DNA of 12,561 bases from an uncultured Eubacterium sp. (GCA_902784045.1 CACZTE010000261.1:1-12561), one strand, 5' to 3'; counted from the stretch's first letter, positions 1 to 6,872 are shown. Notes: a model not told the origin generated them from the letters alone. Numbers and translations: made by a program.

Positions 1-97
1 CTGGCCGCATAAGAATCCTATCTGATTGCCTGTGTTATTGTATTTTCAAGGTACGAAGCCCATTTTTGATATGGGAAGTTTTAGTAACTAAAATAAA

Positions 98-143
98 CGG
101 GATGCTTTAACTTGTTATAGTCAAGGCATCCCGCTTCTTTTTC
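98..143 (-). terminator. Intrinsic terminator, probably bidirectional, downstream of the Uma2-type gene
   Basis: Positions 98-105 (CGGGATGC) pair with 126-133 (GCATCCCG), giving an 8-bp GC-rich stem that three further weaker pairs extend inward. The plus-strand side is followed by CTTCTTTTTC, and the minus-strand side by TTTATTTTAG, so it could end transcription in both directions. On the minus strand it is the first strong hairpin after the Uma2-type gene, about 95 bases past the stop. On the plus strand it could end a gene that lies outside the window. Confidence 0.65.
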
Positions 144-228
144 AATCATTAATCTTATTTTCCCCATTGGCAACAGTATAAATTATGTCATCCAAGATTT
201 GTTTTTAAATATTAAAACGCTCCCAAAA

Positions 229-720
229 TCAACCGCGTTTAAATCTGAAAACATCTGAATAAGAGATAAACAAATCTTTGTAGGTATTAACCCGAATACG
301 CTGCGGCGTTCGGTAAATATCAGGTACTAAGCCATTCTTTTTAAAATTATAGATGATAATAATATTTTGATCGACATCTATAATCCAATATTCGTTGACC
401 CCCGCTTCACGATAGATCCCTGTTTTCACCAAATAAGTCATCTCCGCGTTGTCATCATTGGCCACTTCAATGACCCAATCAGGAAATGTTTTGCCATTTA
501 ATGTCACGGTTAAAGATGGGCAAACCAGCGTGTTTTCCATCCCTTCTATGCGAAGAGGCACATTTGTATCAGAAATCACATCCAAAGGACGGTGTCTGAG
601 TTTATATTTCCCTAAAAGATTAACCAAATATGAAAGTACTTTTTCTTCATTTTCTCCAATTGTTTCGATGGCGTATTCAACACCGTTAATCATTTCGCTT
701 GTTTTCTTTTCTTCACTCAT
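229..720 (-). CDS. Uma2 family (DUF820) PD-(D/E)XK endonuclease-like protein
   Basis: A 163-residue protein of the Uma2/DUF820 family, a restriction-endonuclease-like fold whose cellular role is mostly unknown. The family block is clear: P80-D81 followed by E85 (PDWVIEV), then K99, Y103, G107-V108 and EYWIID at 110-115, which matches the usual PD-hydrophobic-EV ... K...Y...GV-EYW-D pattern. One thing is odd. The upstream motif usually reads V-x-P-D-L, but here it reads VCPSL (66-70), so the Asp expected at position 69 is Ser. That may mean the protein is catalytically impaired. The start is supported by AAGAAGGA (728-735, read on the minus strand) 7 bases before the ATG. It is the last gene of the left minus-strand group, 176 bases after the radical SAM gene. 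Family call is firm; substrate and activity are unknown. Confidence 0.85.
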   Translation of the reverse strand: MSEEKKTSEMINGVEYAIETIGENEEKVLSYLVNLLGKYKLRHRPLDVISDTNVPLRIEGMENTLVCPSLTVTLNGKTFPDWVIEVANDDNAEMTYLVKTGIYREAGVNEYWIIDVDQNIIIIYNFKKNGLVPDIYRTPQRIRVNTYKDLFISYSDVFRFKRG

Positions 721-845
721 AGGTTTTTCCTTCTTTACATCATTTTCGAAAAATGTTGTTTCTCCATGTAAGAACTTTTAACATGACAAAGTAAATTACT
801 ACAATAATGCATCAATGCCATATTTGATAATCTGATAATAATTTT

Positions 846-876
846 ATTGTATCATAAAAAGAATAAGTCTATACAA
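846..876 (-). promoter_or_regulatory. Possible weak promoter for the Uma2-type gene
   Basis: Read on the minus strand, TTGTAT (871-876) and TACAAT (846-851) are separated by 19 bases. The spacing is long and the -35 imperfect, and the site overlaps the hairpin after the radical SAM gene. This is the best candidate in the gap, but weak. Confidence 0.25.
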
Positions 877-898
877 ATTTTTAGGTAAAAATTAGACT
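855..898 (-). terminator. Weak AT-rich terminator overlapping the radical SAM stop codon
   Basis: Positions 876-882 and 887-893 form a 7-bp all-AT stem around AGGT. After a left-side bulge, an outer pair AGTCT (866-870)/AGACT (894-898) extends it. The outer arm covers the stop codon at 897-899. On the minus strand the hairpin is followed by a T-rich run (TTATTCTTTTT). The low GC content makes this a weak candidate. Confidence 0.4.
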
Positions 899-1871
899 AT
901 CTCAGTTTTTCTGCTATGGCATTTCGTTTTCTTTTTCTATGTTGCCCCTGAAAGATCTGTTCTGATCTCATTCGTTCAATTAAAAGATCCCTGACCTTCC
1001 ACCAGCCCATATGCCAATTGCTCACTACGCTGTCCTTTTCAGGAATTCGACCGATAATCCGTTGGACAGCAATATCTTCATCAAGATATGAAAGGAAGCA
1101 TATTGCTCTCTCTATATAATCATCCATTGTTAAAAGCGTCACGTCACCGGACATGTACATCTCTTCGAGTATTGTGTTTTTTTCGATATACAACGCGTGA
1201 CACTTTACATGATCCGCGCCCACGCCGGATATAATCTCCGCTGTTTCTCTAACATCCAAAAGATCATCCCAAGGTAGGTCTAAAATTGTATGAACGCAAA
1301 GCTGAAGATTCCTTTTTTTTATTTGAAAAGAAGCGTCTATAAAATCACCAAGTCCATGATGACGATTTAATTGCTTCAAAGTATGGTAATTGGCCGTCTG
1401 AAGGCCAAGTTCTATACAGATATCCACTTGATGGCGACAACTAAAGGCTTCAAAAAAATCTAATTGACCTTTCGTGAGGCAATCCGGTCTGGTTGAAATC
1501 GCAATAGCCACGACGTCATCAGCCAGACAGGCATCCAGATGATCTTTCAAACGAGCCAAAGGCAAATAGGTATTTGTATAATTTTGAAAAAACGGGATGA
1601 ATTTTTTAACTTTGTAGCGGCGTCCGATGTAAGATTTATTTTGGGATAATTGATCTGTAACCGAAAGCTTTTCAGAAAGCGACTCACTGCTTCCTCCGGA
1701 TTCACCGCAAAAAATACACCCTTCATCATCTAAAAAGCCATCACGATTAGGACATCCGCAGCCTGTGTTAATCGGAATCTTATATACACGTTCTCCATAA
1801 CGCGTTTTAAGCCAATCGGAATAAGAAAAATACGGGTTATGTGAAAGATTTGAGATATTACTGTCCTTCAT
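897..1871 (-). CDS. TIGR01212 family radical SAM protein (YhcC/YtqA type)
   Basis: A 324-residue radical SAM enzyme with an Elp3-like core. The signature is GCGCPNRDG...GCIFC at residues 37-55. C40, C52 and C55 have the CX11CX2C spacing of E. coli YhcC and B. subtilis YtqA and should bind the [4Fe-4S] cluster; C38 is an extra cysteine. Further family motifs are QNYTNTYLP, ISTRPDCL, IELGLQT, VKCHALYI and a C-terminal VRDLLIERM...FQGQ. From memory, YtqA of B. subtilis has been linked to the mnm5s2U wobble-uridine modification of tRNA and called MnmL; carrying that role over to this protein is inference. Start: no other ATG, GTG or TTG lies upstream in frame, and this ATG leaves the normal NPYFSY...RYG N-terminus. 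It has no visible Shine-Dalgarno sequence, and a terminator T-run ends 4 bases before it. Family call firm, function tentative. Confidence 0.9.
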   Translation of the reverse strand: MKDSNISNLSHNPYFSYSDWLKTRYGERVYKIPINTGCGCPNRDGFLDDEGCIFCGESGGSSESLSEKLSVTDQLSQNKSYIGRRYKVKKFIPFFQNYTNTYLPLARLKDHLDACLADDVVAIAISTRPDCLTKGQLDFFEAFSCRHQVDICIELGLQTANYHTLKQLNRHHGLGDFIDASFQIKKRNLQLCVHTILDLPWDDLLDVRETAEIISGVGADHVKCHALYIEKNTILEEMYMSGDVTLLTMDDYIERAICFLSYLDEDIAVQRIIGRIPEKDSVVSNWHMGWWKVRDLLIERMRSEQIFQGQHRKRKRNAIAEKLR

Positions 1872-1875
1872 GGTT

Positions 1876-1904
1876 AAAAAAGCCGATTGCTGTGAAGCAA
1901 TCGG
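1876..1904 (-). terminator. Intrinsic terminator after the P-loop gene, abutting the radical SAM start
   Basis: Read on the minus strand, CCGATTGCT (1896-1904) and AGCAATCGG (1883-1891, sharing the inner bases) form a stem of 8-9 bp with a small loop, followed by C and then TTTTTT (1876-1881). It begins 11 bases after the stop codon of the P-loop gene. Its T-run ends 4 bases before the ATG of the radical SAM gene, so that gene depends on read-through or on a promoter inside this short gap. Confidence 0.8.
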
Positions 1905-1915
1905 TCGTATAATCT

Positions 1916-2326
1916 TTATTGGTATTGTTTAACGAATTCCGGAACGGCATCTTCTTCACAGCTCAAGCTTAAAACAAATTTTACATTTTGGTTTTTCTGG
2001 ATAAAATCCAAACGTTTAAGTAATCCTTCTATATCATCCGGGCCATCAGCATTTAAAATACGTAACAAATTGTCGATATAAACAATATCAACATCATAGT
2101 TACCGGCAATCACGCCGCTGATAAAACCGTATAGCTGTTCTTCACCTTTAATATCAAAATCTTCGGAGTTGACAAAACGGATTTGATTATTAACTGTCAC
2201 GCGATATTTGTCACGATCATTGACAAAAAGAATATTCCCTTTTGCGTGTTCGATTTCGGCATTGGCCATGTCAATCATTTTTTTTGTTTTTCCGCTGCCT
2301 TTAGCTCCGTATACAAATTCTATCAT
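1916..2326 (-). CDS. Small P-loop NTPase, conserved clostridial type, function unknown
   Basis: A 136-residue protein with a Walker A loop GAKGSGKT (7-14) and a likely Walker B strand IVYID (81-85, with D85). It is far shorter than a normal AAA+ or RecA-type ATPase and has no recognisable second domain, signal peptide or membrane segment. Proteins of this shape are common in Clostridia and are often labelled 'twitching motility PilT' from the P-loop alone; nothing here supports a role in pili. The start has AGGTG (minus strand, 2334-2338) 7 bases upstream and a good promoter behind it. The gene is followed closely by a terminator, so it is probably transcribed mostly alone. NTP binding is a fair inference; a biological role is not visible. 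Confidence 0.85.
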   Translation of the reverse strand: MIEFVYGAKGSGKTKKMIDMANAEIEHAKGNILFVNDRDKYRVTVNNQIRFVNSEDFDIKGEEQLYGFISGVIAGNYDVDIVYIDNLLRILNADGPDDIEGLLKRLDFIQKNQNVKFVLSLSCEEDAVPEFVKQYQ

Positions 2327-2359
2327 GTTAAGACACCTACTTTCTAAGATTATATGTTT

Positions 2360-2388
2360 ATTATACTAGTGAAAACGATGCGTTACAA
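2360..2388 (-). promoter_or_regulatory. Promoter for the P-loop gene
   Basis: On the minus strand, TTGTAA (2383-2388) and a perfect TATAAT (2360-2365) are 17 bases apart. The -10 lies 34 bases upstream of the start codon. A second TATAAT at 2349-2354 has no matching -35. Confidence 0.65.
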
Positions 2389-2603
2389 GCCCTTTTTAAT
2401 TTTCATCACAATCAAAAAAAATTTTCAATTACTTTCATAACATTTATCCTAGGCGTATCACAAAAAAATGACCAGATTGTTAATCGTTATTTTGATATGG
2501 CACTTATCTTGACATATTTCTTTAACATCATTTTTGGATAAACCAACCATCTTATTGATCAGTGTATATATTTTCATGGCATTTCTCATCAGATTGAAAA
2601 TCA

Positions 2604-2632
2604 TTGATTATAAATGTGAAATAAATTCTAAT
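2604..2632 (+). promoter_or_regulatory. Promoter for the glucosyltransferase gene
   Basis: TTGATT (2604-2609) and TCTAAT (2627-2632) are separated by 17 bases. Transcription would begin near 2640, giving a leader of roughly 50 bases before the ATG at 2688. That start site also leaves too little leader for efficient use of the ATG at 2661. Confidence 0.55.
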
Positions 2633-2687
2633 AAAACTCTAATTTCACTCATTTACAATAATGTACAGAATGAAAGAGGTATTAAAA

Positions 2688-3830
2688 ATGAATAAAAAAC
2701 GCATTTTAATTTTAACCTGTTCTCACGGAACAGGCCATAAAATGGTGGCTTCTACTATATCAGATGCTTTAAAAGATAGAAATTGCGAAACATTTATATA
2801 TGATTTGTTTGACGAAGTAAACGCACCTTTAAATCGTTTAATTGGAAAAGCTTATCTACTCTCCTACGGAATCGGAAGAGGCGCTTACGAAAAATTATAT
2901 AATCGTATCGATGGAAAACCTAATACCAAAAGCATCGACTTCTTTTGGGACTTAACCAAAAAGAAAATGCTTGAGTTGGTTAACGACATAAGGCCGGATG
3001 CTATTATCAACACATACGGATATGTTATTTCTTCAATGTTGAAAAACACCTATTATCCACACATTCCCGTTGTTTCCGTTGTGACGGATTTCTGCGTTCC
3101 CTCTCCTTGGGCGCATCCCGATACTGATCGCTATTATGTTGCCTGCGACAACGTCACTAATCGTTTAAAAGAATTGGGTGTTAAGGAAGATCGAATCTTA
3201 GAATCTGGAATTCCTATCCGCGATATTTTTGAAAAAGACATCGACAGAAAGGAAGTTGCTCAAAAGCATGGCTTGGATGCCGACAAAAAAACATTATTGA
3301 TTTTTGCCGGAACCTATGGTGTCTTAAAAAATTTGCCGCAAATTTGTAAGAAAATTGATAATCAAAACGAATTACAGACTGTTGTGGTTTGCGGTAAAAA
3401 TAAAAAGCTATATGATAAATTAAACCGTGAATCATTTAAGAATACACATATTCTAGGATTTGTTTCCGAAATCAATGAATTATACCGTTTCTGCCATTTA
3501 ATGATCACCAAGCCCGGAGGCATTTCATTAAGTGAAGCAGCGGTAACAGCAGCTCCCGTTATTCTTTACCGCCCCACACCGGGACAAGAAATGGAAAATG
3601 CTAAATGGTTCTCTAAGAATAACGCGGCTGTCATCGTTAATGATGAAGCTCAATTGATGCTGGCAGTCCAAGCGTTAAATAAAAATGAAATTCAAAAACA
3701 GCGTATGAAGAAAAACATGTATCATTTGGGACATCATTACGCTGCCGACACTATTGCCGATGACCTGCTTCGCTTGATTGATATCGAAAACGTTAATGAT
3801 TACAAACAAGAGAGAATTGCCAGAGTCTGA
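2688..3830 (+). CDS. ugtP: UgtP-like processive diacylglycerol beta-glucosyltransferase (MGDG synthase type, GT28)
   Basis: A 380-residue glycosyltransferase of the MGDG-synthase/UgtP (YpfP) type, which moves glucose from UDP-glucose to diacylglycerol at the inner face of the membrane to make glycolipids and lipoteichoic acid anchors. It lines up end to end with B. subtilis UgtP as I remember it: ILILT-HGTGH (6-17), INTYGYV, VTDFC, GIPIR, GTYGVLKN, VVVCGKN, the UDP-sugar-binding block TKPGGISLSEA (from T274) and PTPGQEMENA (296-305). No signal peptide or membrane span is seen, as expected for a peripheral protein. Start: an in-frame ATG exists at 2661, but GAAAGAGGT (2672-2680) lies 7 bases before the ATG at 2688, and the UgtP N-terminus begins there. 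Clostridia often carry several paralogues, so the lipid and sugar specificity is inferred. Monocistronic, with its own promoter and terminator. Confidence 0.85.
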   Translation: MNKKRILILTCSHGTGHKMVASTISDALKDRNCETFIYDLFDEVNAPLNRLIGKAYLLSYGIGRGAYEKLYNRIDGKPNTKSIDFFWDLTKKKMLELVNDIRPDAIINTYGYVISSMLKNTYYPHIPVVSVVTDFCVPSPWAHPDTDRYYVACDNVTNRLKELGVKEDRILESGIPIRDIFEKDIDRKEVAQKHGLDADKKTLLIFAGTYGVLKNLPQICKKIDNQNELQTVVVCGKNKKLYDKLNRESFKNTHILGFVSEINELYRFCHLMITKPGGISLSEAAVTAAPVILYRPTPGQEMENAKWFSKNNAAVIVNDEAQLMLAVQALNKNEIQKQRMKKNMYHLGHHYAADTIADDLLRLIDIENVNDYKQERIARV

Positions 3831-3863
3831 AAAATTCAATTTTCAAATAATGAAAATAAACGC

Positions 3864-3893
3864 CCGCTGTGTTTATTCGCACAGCGGCTTTTT
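3864..3893 (+). terminator. Intrinsic terminator of the ugtP-like gene
   Basis: CCGCTGTG (3864-3871) pairs with CACAGCGG (3880-3887) around an 8-base loop, followed by C and TTTTT (3889-3893). It sits 34 bases past the stop codon. Confidence 0.85.
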
Positions 3894-3924
3894 GATGTAT
3901 TTGACAAAAGTATTATTTAGAATG

Positions 3925-3952
3925 AAAAAACCTTCGTTCGAAAAAACAAAGG
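3925..3952 (-). terminator. Intrinsic terminator of rex
   Basis: On the minus strand, bases 3952 to 3931 fold into a 9-bp stem (two G-U pairs) with a tetraloop, followed directly by TTTTTT (3930-3925). It starts 20 bases after the rex stop codon. With the terminator at 3864-3893 it insulates the two converging genes from each other. Confidence 0.75.
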
Positions 3953-3972
3953 CTAAAATCATTAATCTAACT

Positions 3973-4605
3973 TTATGATTCACCGAGTAGAAATGTTAAA
4001 GTATAGAGACTATCAGTGATATTAACATTCTCAACGACGACATCATCGGGAACCGTTAAATCAAGGGGAACAAAATTGAGAATCGCTTTAATCCCCATCG
4101 CACAGACGCGGTTGACCATTTCCTGTCCGGCTTCTCTTGGAATCGTCAAAATACAAATATCGATGACATTCTCAGCGACAAAACGTTCTAAATCATCTGT
4201 GTGATAAATTGGAATAGAACCAGTGTACATACCGACACGCTGACGGTTATTGTCAAACATAGCCAAGATATGAATACCCTCATCGCGAAAACGTTCATAA
4301 TGAGAAATAGCCATACCAAGATTTCCGGATCCGATAATAATACAATTATAAGATTTTGTCAGACCTAAAATATCTTTGATAGCGTTTTTAAGTTCATCAA
4401 CAGGATAACCGTATCCCTGTTGCCCGTATGCTCCAAAAGAATTTAAATCCTGACGGATTTGCGACGCCGTTAATCCCATTAACTCTGCCAATTCCTTTGA
4501 TGAAATTTTTTCCACATCGCGATCTGATAAATCTTTTAAATACTGATAGTATCTGGGCAATCGTTTGATTACAGTCATAGACACTTTTTTGGAATAGCTT
4601 TGCAT
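3973..4605 (-). CDS. rex: Redox-sensing transcriptional repressor Rex
   Basis: A 210-residue repressor that reads the NADH/NAD+ ratio and controls fermentation and respiration genes; NADH releases it from DNA. The N-terminal winged helix carries RLPRYYQYL (15-23), the recognition segment GLTASQIRQDL (44-54) and the wing GQQGYGY (61-67). The Rossmann domain follows, with the dinucleotide loop GSGNLG (92-97), FDNN after the second strand, and the family block LNFVPLDL near residue 180. Length is normal for the family. GAAGGTG lies 5 bases before the ATG and supports this start. The gene is monocistronic, divergent from the ABC-F gene, and has a Rex-like site in its own promoter. Nothing unusual in the protein. 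Confidence 0.97.
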   Translation of the reverse strand: MQSYSKKVSMTVIKRLPRYYQYLKDLSDRDVEKISSKELAELMGLTASQIRQDLNSFGAYGQQGYGYPVDELKNAIKDILGLTKSYNCIIIGSGNLGMAISHYERFRDEGIHILAMFDNNRQRVGMYTGSIPIYHTDDLERFVAENVIDICILTIPREAGQEMVNRVCAMGIKAILNFVPLDLTVPDDVVVENVNITDSLYTLTFLLGES

Positions 4606-4649
4606 TTCTTCACCTTCAAAAATGATTAAGACGATAAAAACTCGTCATT

Positions 4650-4677
4650 ATTATATCATTTGTGAAAAAAAAATCAA
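4650..4677 (-). promoter_or_regulatory. rex promoter
   Basis: On the minus strand, TTGATT (4672-4677) and a perfect TATAAT (4650-4655) are separated by 16 bases. The spacer contains a T-tract and most of the Rex-like operator. Confidence 0.7.
4660..4677. promoter_or_regulatory. Putative Rex operator (autoregulation)
   Basis: The 18-base stretch begins TTGTGAA and ends TCAA, with a run of A between. It matches the known Rex consensus (TTGTGAA-n4-TTCACAA) perfectly in the left half, and in the outer CAA of the right half; the rest of the right half is degenerate. It covers the -35 and most of the spacer of the rex promoter, where bound Rex would block RNA polymerase. It could also affect the divergent ABC-F promoter, though that lies about 85 bases away. 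Confidence 0.5.
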
Positions 4678-4759
4678 TTTAATTTCATTTGTATAATCTT
4701 TTATTAAGCTAAGCATACTCCAATAAAACAAGGATATGATAGCCTTTCGATGTTATTTC

Positions 4760-4768
4760 TGATACAAT
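4760..4768 (+). promoter_or_regulatory. Extended -10 promoter for the ABC-F gene
   Basis: TGA followed by TACAAT (4763-4768) forms an extended -10 element 28 bases before the ATG. No convincing -35 lies 16-18 bases upstream, which is common for extended -10 promoters. A TATAAT at 4692-4697 was also considered but has no -35. Confidence 0.45.
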
Positions 4769-4796
4769 AAAGTCAAATCAAAACAGGAATCTAAAA

Positions 4797-6716
4797 ATGA
4801 TAATTACAGTCGAGAATCTGAGTTTTAGCTACGGAATTAACAGCATATTCGAAAATACGAGTTTTGCTGTAGATGATAATGAAAAAATCGGTCTCATCGG
4901 ATCTAATGGTTCGGGAAAATCCACATTATTCAAATTAATATCGGGAGAACTAAATCCCGACAACGGTGCTATTCATCAGCGCGCAAATTTAAAATTAGGT
5001 TATTTAAAACAGACCGCTTTATCTGATGAAAAAGAATCATTAAGAGAAGTTATGCTCTCGGTTTTTGAACCCATTTTAAAACTCTCAGATGAAATTGAAA
5101 AAATAAGAGAAAAGGTCGCCACACTGTCTCCGGAAAATCAAATGGAAGTAGTTCGAAAGCTTTCTGATTTGGAAGAGCAGTTCGTTCAAGGCGGCGGTTA
5201 CGAATACCATAGTAGAATTCGAGGCGTTGTCAAAGGACTTGGTTTTAATGAAAGTGACATGGATAAACCGATTGCCTCTTTTTCCGGCGGCCAAAAAACA
5301 CGCATTGCGTTAGGGACAATGCTTCTTCAAAAACCCGAATTATTGCTTTTGGACGAACCGACAAACTATTTGGATTTTGATACAATGACTTGGCTTGAAA
5401 ATTATCTTAAAAATGATGTTAAGTCTTTTATCGTCATTTCTCACGATCGCTATTTTTTAAATAAAATTTGCACGCGCATTGTAGAAATCGAAAACAAGAA
5501 TTTAATCTCTTTTAAAGGTAATTATACACAGTACCTATCCAAGAAATCCAAACGAGATACTGCATTAAAAGCACAAATTAAAAAGAACAACCAGGAAATA
5601 AAAAGGCAGCAACAAATTATTGATGAATTGCGCTCCCGTCATTCCATCAAAAGCATGAAACGGGCAAAAAGTCGTGAAAACAAACTGGATAAAATGTCAA
5701 CAATGCGCGAATTTTCATCTCCCGGTGATATCCGATTTCAATTATCACCAAAAATCCGTTCAGCTGATGATGTATTAAAAGTTGACGGTTTGTCCAAATC
5801 ATATGGAGATAACCAACTTTTCAAAGATTTATCCTTCGAAATTTTTCGAGGTGATCGCATCGGCATTATCGGGCCTAACGGTATCGGAAAAACGACTTTA
5901 ATTAAAATACTGTTTAGACAAATATCTTCTGATTCGGGAAATATGATTTTCGGTCCGAAAGTCTATCCAGGATATTACAGTCAAGAAGGGACAGAAATTA
6001 CCTTTTCCGAAAATGAAACCCTGATAGATATCATAAGAGAAGGCGACATCAGTTTAAACGATGGTGAAATCAGAAGTTTACTTGCCAAATTCCTATTTGT
6101 TGGAGATGATGTTTTCAAAAATGCTTCCGAGCTCTCCGGCGGTGAGCTTGCTCGCGTTCGATTAGCACTCTTAATGATTTCCGAAGCCAATTTTCTGCTT
6201 TTGGATGAACCGACCAATCATATTGACATTTCGACAAAAGAAATCATAGAGGACGCCTTATCAAGCTATGAAGGAACCATCATCGCCGTCTCGCATGACC
6301 GGTATTTTCTCAATCGTGTCGCGAACCGTATTTTTTGCTTAACAAAAGACGGTCTATCTCAATACAAAGGTAATTATGATGATTATGTTGAGCGCAAACT
6401 CATACAAACTTCTGAAGCAGAAACTTCCGTTAAACCCCATGTGACAAAAACAGAAATCCGAAAACAAAAAAAAGAAGAAAAAGCCGAGAGAATTAAAAAA
6501 CAAAATCAGAAAAAACATCTCAAGCAATTAGAAGAAAACATAGAAAAAACAGATAGTCGTATCGCCCAAATCGAAAACAAAATGTGTGAATCTGATTTTT
6601 ATAACGACGCCGAACAAGCGCGAAAGCTCACTGAAGAATATGAAAATCTGAAACGAAAATCTGAAGATCTTTTATCAGAATGGGAAAAAACAGCTTTGTT
6701 AATTGAAGAAGCATAA
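4797..6716 (+). CDS. ydiF: ABC-F family ATPase, YdiF type
   Basis: A 639-residue soluble ABC-F protein with two ATPase domains and no membrane segment. ABC-F proteins bind the ribosomal E site and act on the P-site tRNA and stalled ribosomes. Domain 1: Walker A GSNGSGKST (35-43), signature SGGQ (163-166), Walker B LLLLDEPTN with E187, and switch H216. A charged linker of about 235-310 (the P-site-tRNA interaction region) follows. Domain 2: Walker A GPNGIGKTT (359-367), signature SGGE (447-450), Walker B D470-E471, and H500. A Lys/Glu-rich coiled-coil tail spans about 560-639, as in Uup/YdiF-type members. Length and order match B. subtilis YdiF, whose gene is also near rex. Both catalytic glutamates and all motifs are intact. 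AGGA lies 8 bases before the ATG. Nothing marks it as a dedicated antibiotic-resistance ABC-F. Confidence 0.92.
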   Translation: MIITVENLSFSYGINSIFENTSFAVDDNEKIGLIGSNGSGKSTLFKLISGELNPDNGAIHQRANLKLGYLKQTALSDEKESLREVMLSVFEPILKLSDEIEKIREKVATLSPENQMEVVRKLSDLEEQFVQGGGYEYHSRIRGVVKGLGFNESDMDKPIASFSGGQKTRIALGTMLLQKPELLLLDEPTNYLDFDTMTWLENYLKNDVKSFIVISHDRYFLNKICTRIVEIENKNLISFKGNYTQYLSKKSKRDTALKAQIKKNNQEIKRQQQIIDELRSRHSIKSMKRAKSRENKLDKMSTMREFSSPGDIRFQLSPKIRSADDVLKVDGLSKSYGDNQLFKDLSFEIFRGDRIGIIGPNGIGKTTLIKILFRQISSDSGNMIFGPKVYPGYYSQEGTEITFSENETLIDIIREGDISLNDGEIRSLLAKFLFVGDDVFKNASELSGGELARVRLALLMISEANFLLLDEPTNHIDISTKEIIEDALSSYEGTIIAVSHDRYFLNRVANRIFCLTKDGLSQYKGNYDDYVERKLIQTSEAETSVKPHVTKTEIRKQKKEEKAERIKKQNQKKHLKQLEENIEKTDSRIAQIENKMCESDFYNDAEQARKLTEEYENLKRKSEDLLSEWEKTALLIEEA

Positions 6717-6766
6717 GCACTCCGGCAATCGAACACGGACACTTCCCTGTTTCGTTGTAAACGCGC

Positions 6767-6814
6767 CCACGAAAAATTAAAGATTTTTTACTTTATTATT
6801 TTTCGGGTTTTCTT
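6767..6814 (+). terminator. Terminator-like hairpin after the ABC-F gene
   Basis: CGAAAAAT (6770-6777) pairs with ATTTTTCG (6798-6805); inside it TAAAG (6778-6782) pairs with CTTTA (6791-6795), and outside it CC/GG extends the stem past one bulged A. TTTTCTT follows (6808-6814). The stem is long but AT-rich. Its T-run touches the -35 of the next promoter. Confidence 0.55.
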
Positions 6815-6841
6815 GCGCACTGATTGTGCCCTTGTTATAAT
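6813..6841 (+). promoter_or_regulatory. Promoter for the 77-residue orphan gene
   Basis: TTGCGC (6813-6818) and a perfect TATAAT (6836-6841) are 17 bases apart, and TGT before the -10 makes it an extended -10. The start codon lies 31 bases downstream. The TTG of the -35 is also an in-frame alternative start codon, which I reject for that reason. Confidence 0.65.
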
Positions 6842-6872
6842 AAACAATAATCTAAATAAAGAAGGAAATAAT

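Larger units (their letters stand above)
2327..2687. other. Divergent intergenic region with two promoters
   Basis: This gap of about 360 bases separates the minus-strand P-loop gene from the plus-strand glucosyltransferase. It holds a promoter for each (listed separately) at its two ends. The AT-rich middle (about 2395-2600) contains no ORF with gene-like features, no clear hairpin and no recognised operator. A TTGTTAA at 2477-2483 resembles half of a Rex site but has no matching second half. Confidence 0.6.

Noticed and set aside
3..110. Open plus-strand frame at the left edge that could be the tail of a gene
   Set aside because: The translated 35 residues resemble no protein I know, and an open frame this short at an edge is expected by chance.
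1916..2326. PilT-type twitching motility ATPase
   Set aside because: It is about a third of PilT's length, lacks the Asp and His boxes, and no pilus gene is nearby.
2477..2494. Possible Rex site upstream of the ugtP-like gene
   Set aside because: Only the left TTGTTAA half is present; the right half does not match.
2661..2687. Longer N-terminus for the UgtP-like protein from the ATG at 2661
   Set aside because: The ribosome binding site GAAAGAGGT lies inside this stretch and serves the ATG at 2688, where the family N-terminus begins; the extra nine residues match nothing expected.
3778..3978. 66-residue plus-strand ORF past the end of the ugtP-like gene
   Set aside because: It overlaps the end of the real gene and runs through two terminators.
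4797..6716. Antibiotic-resistance ABC-F (Vga/Lsa/OptrA type)
   Set aside because: Length, C-terminal coiled coil and neighbourhood (near rex, as in B. subtilis) fit the housekeeping YdiF type.
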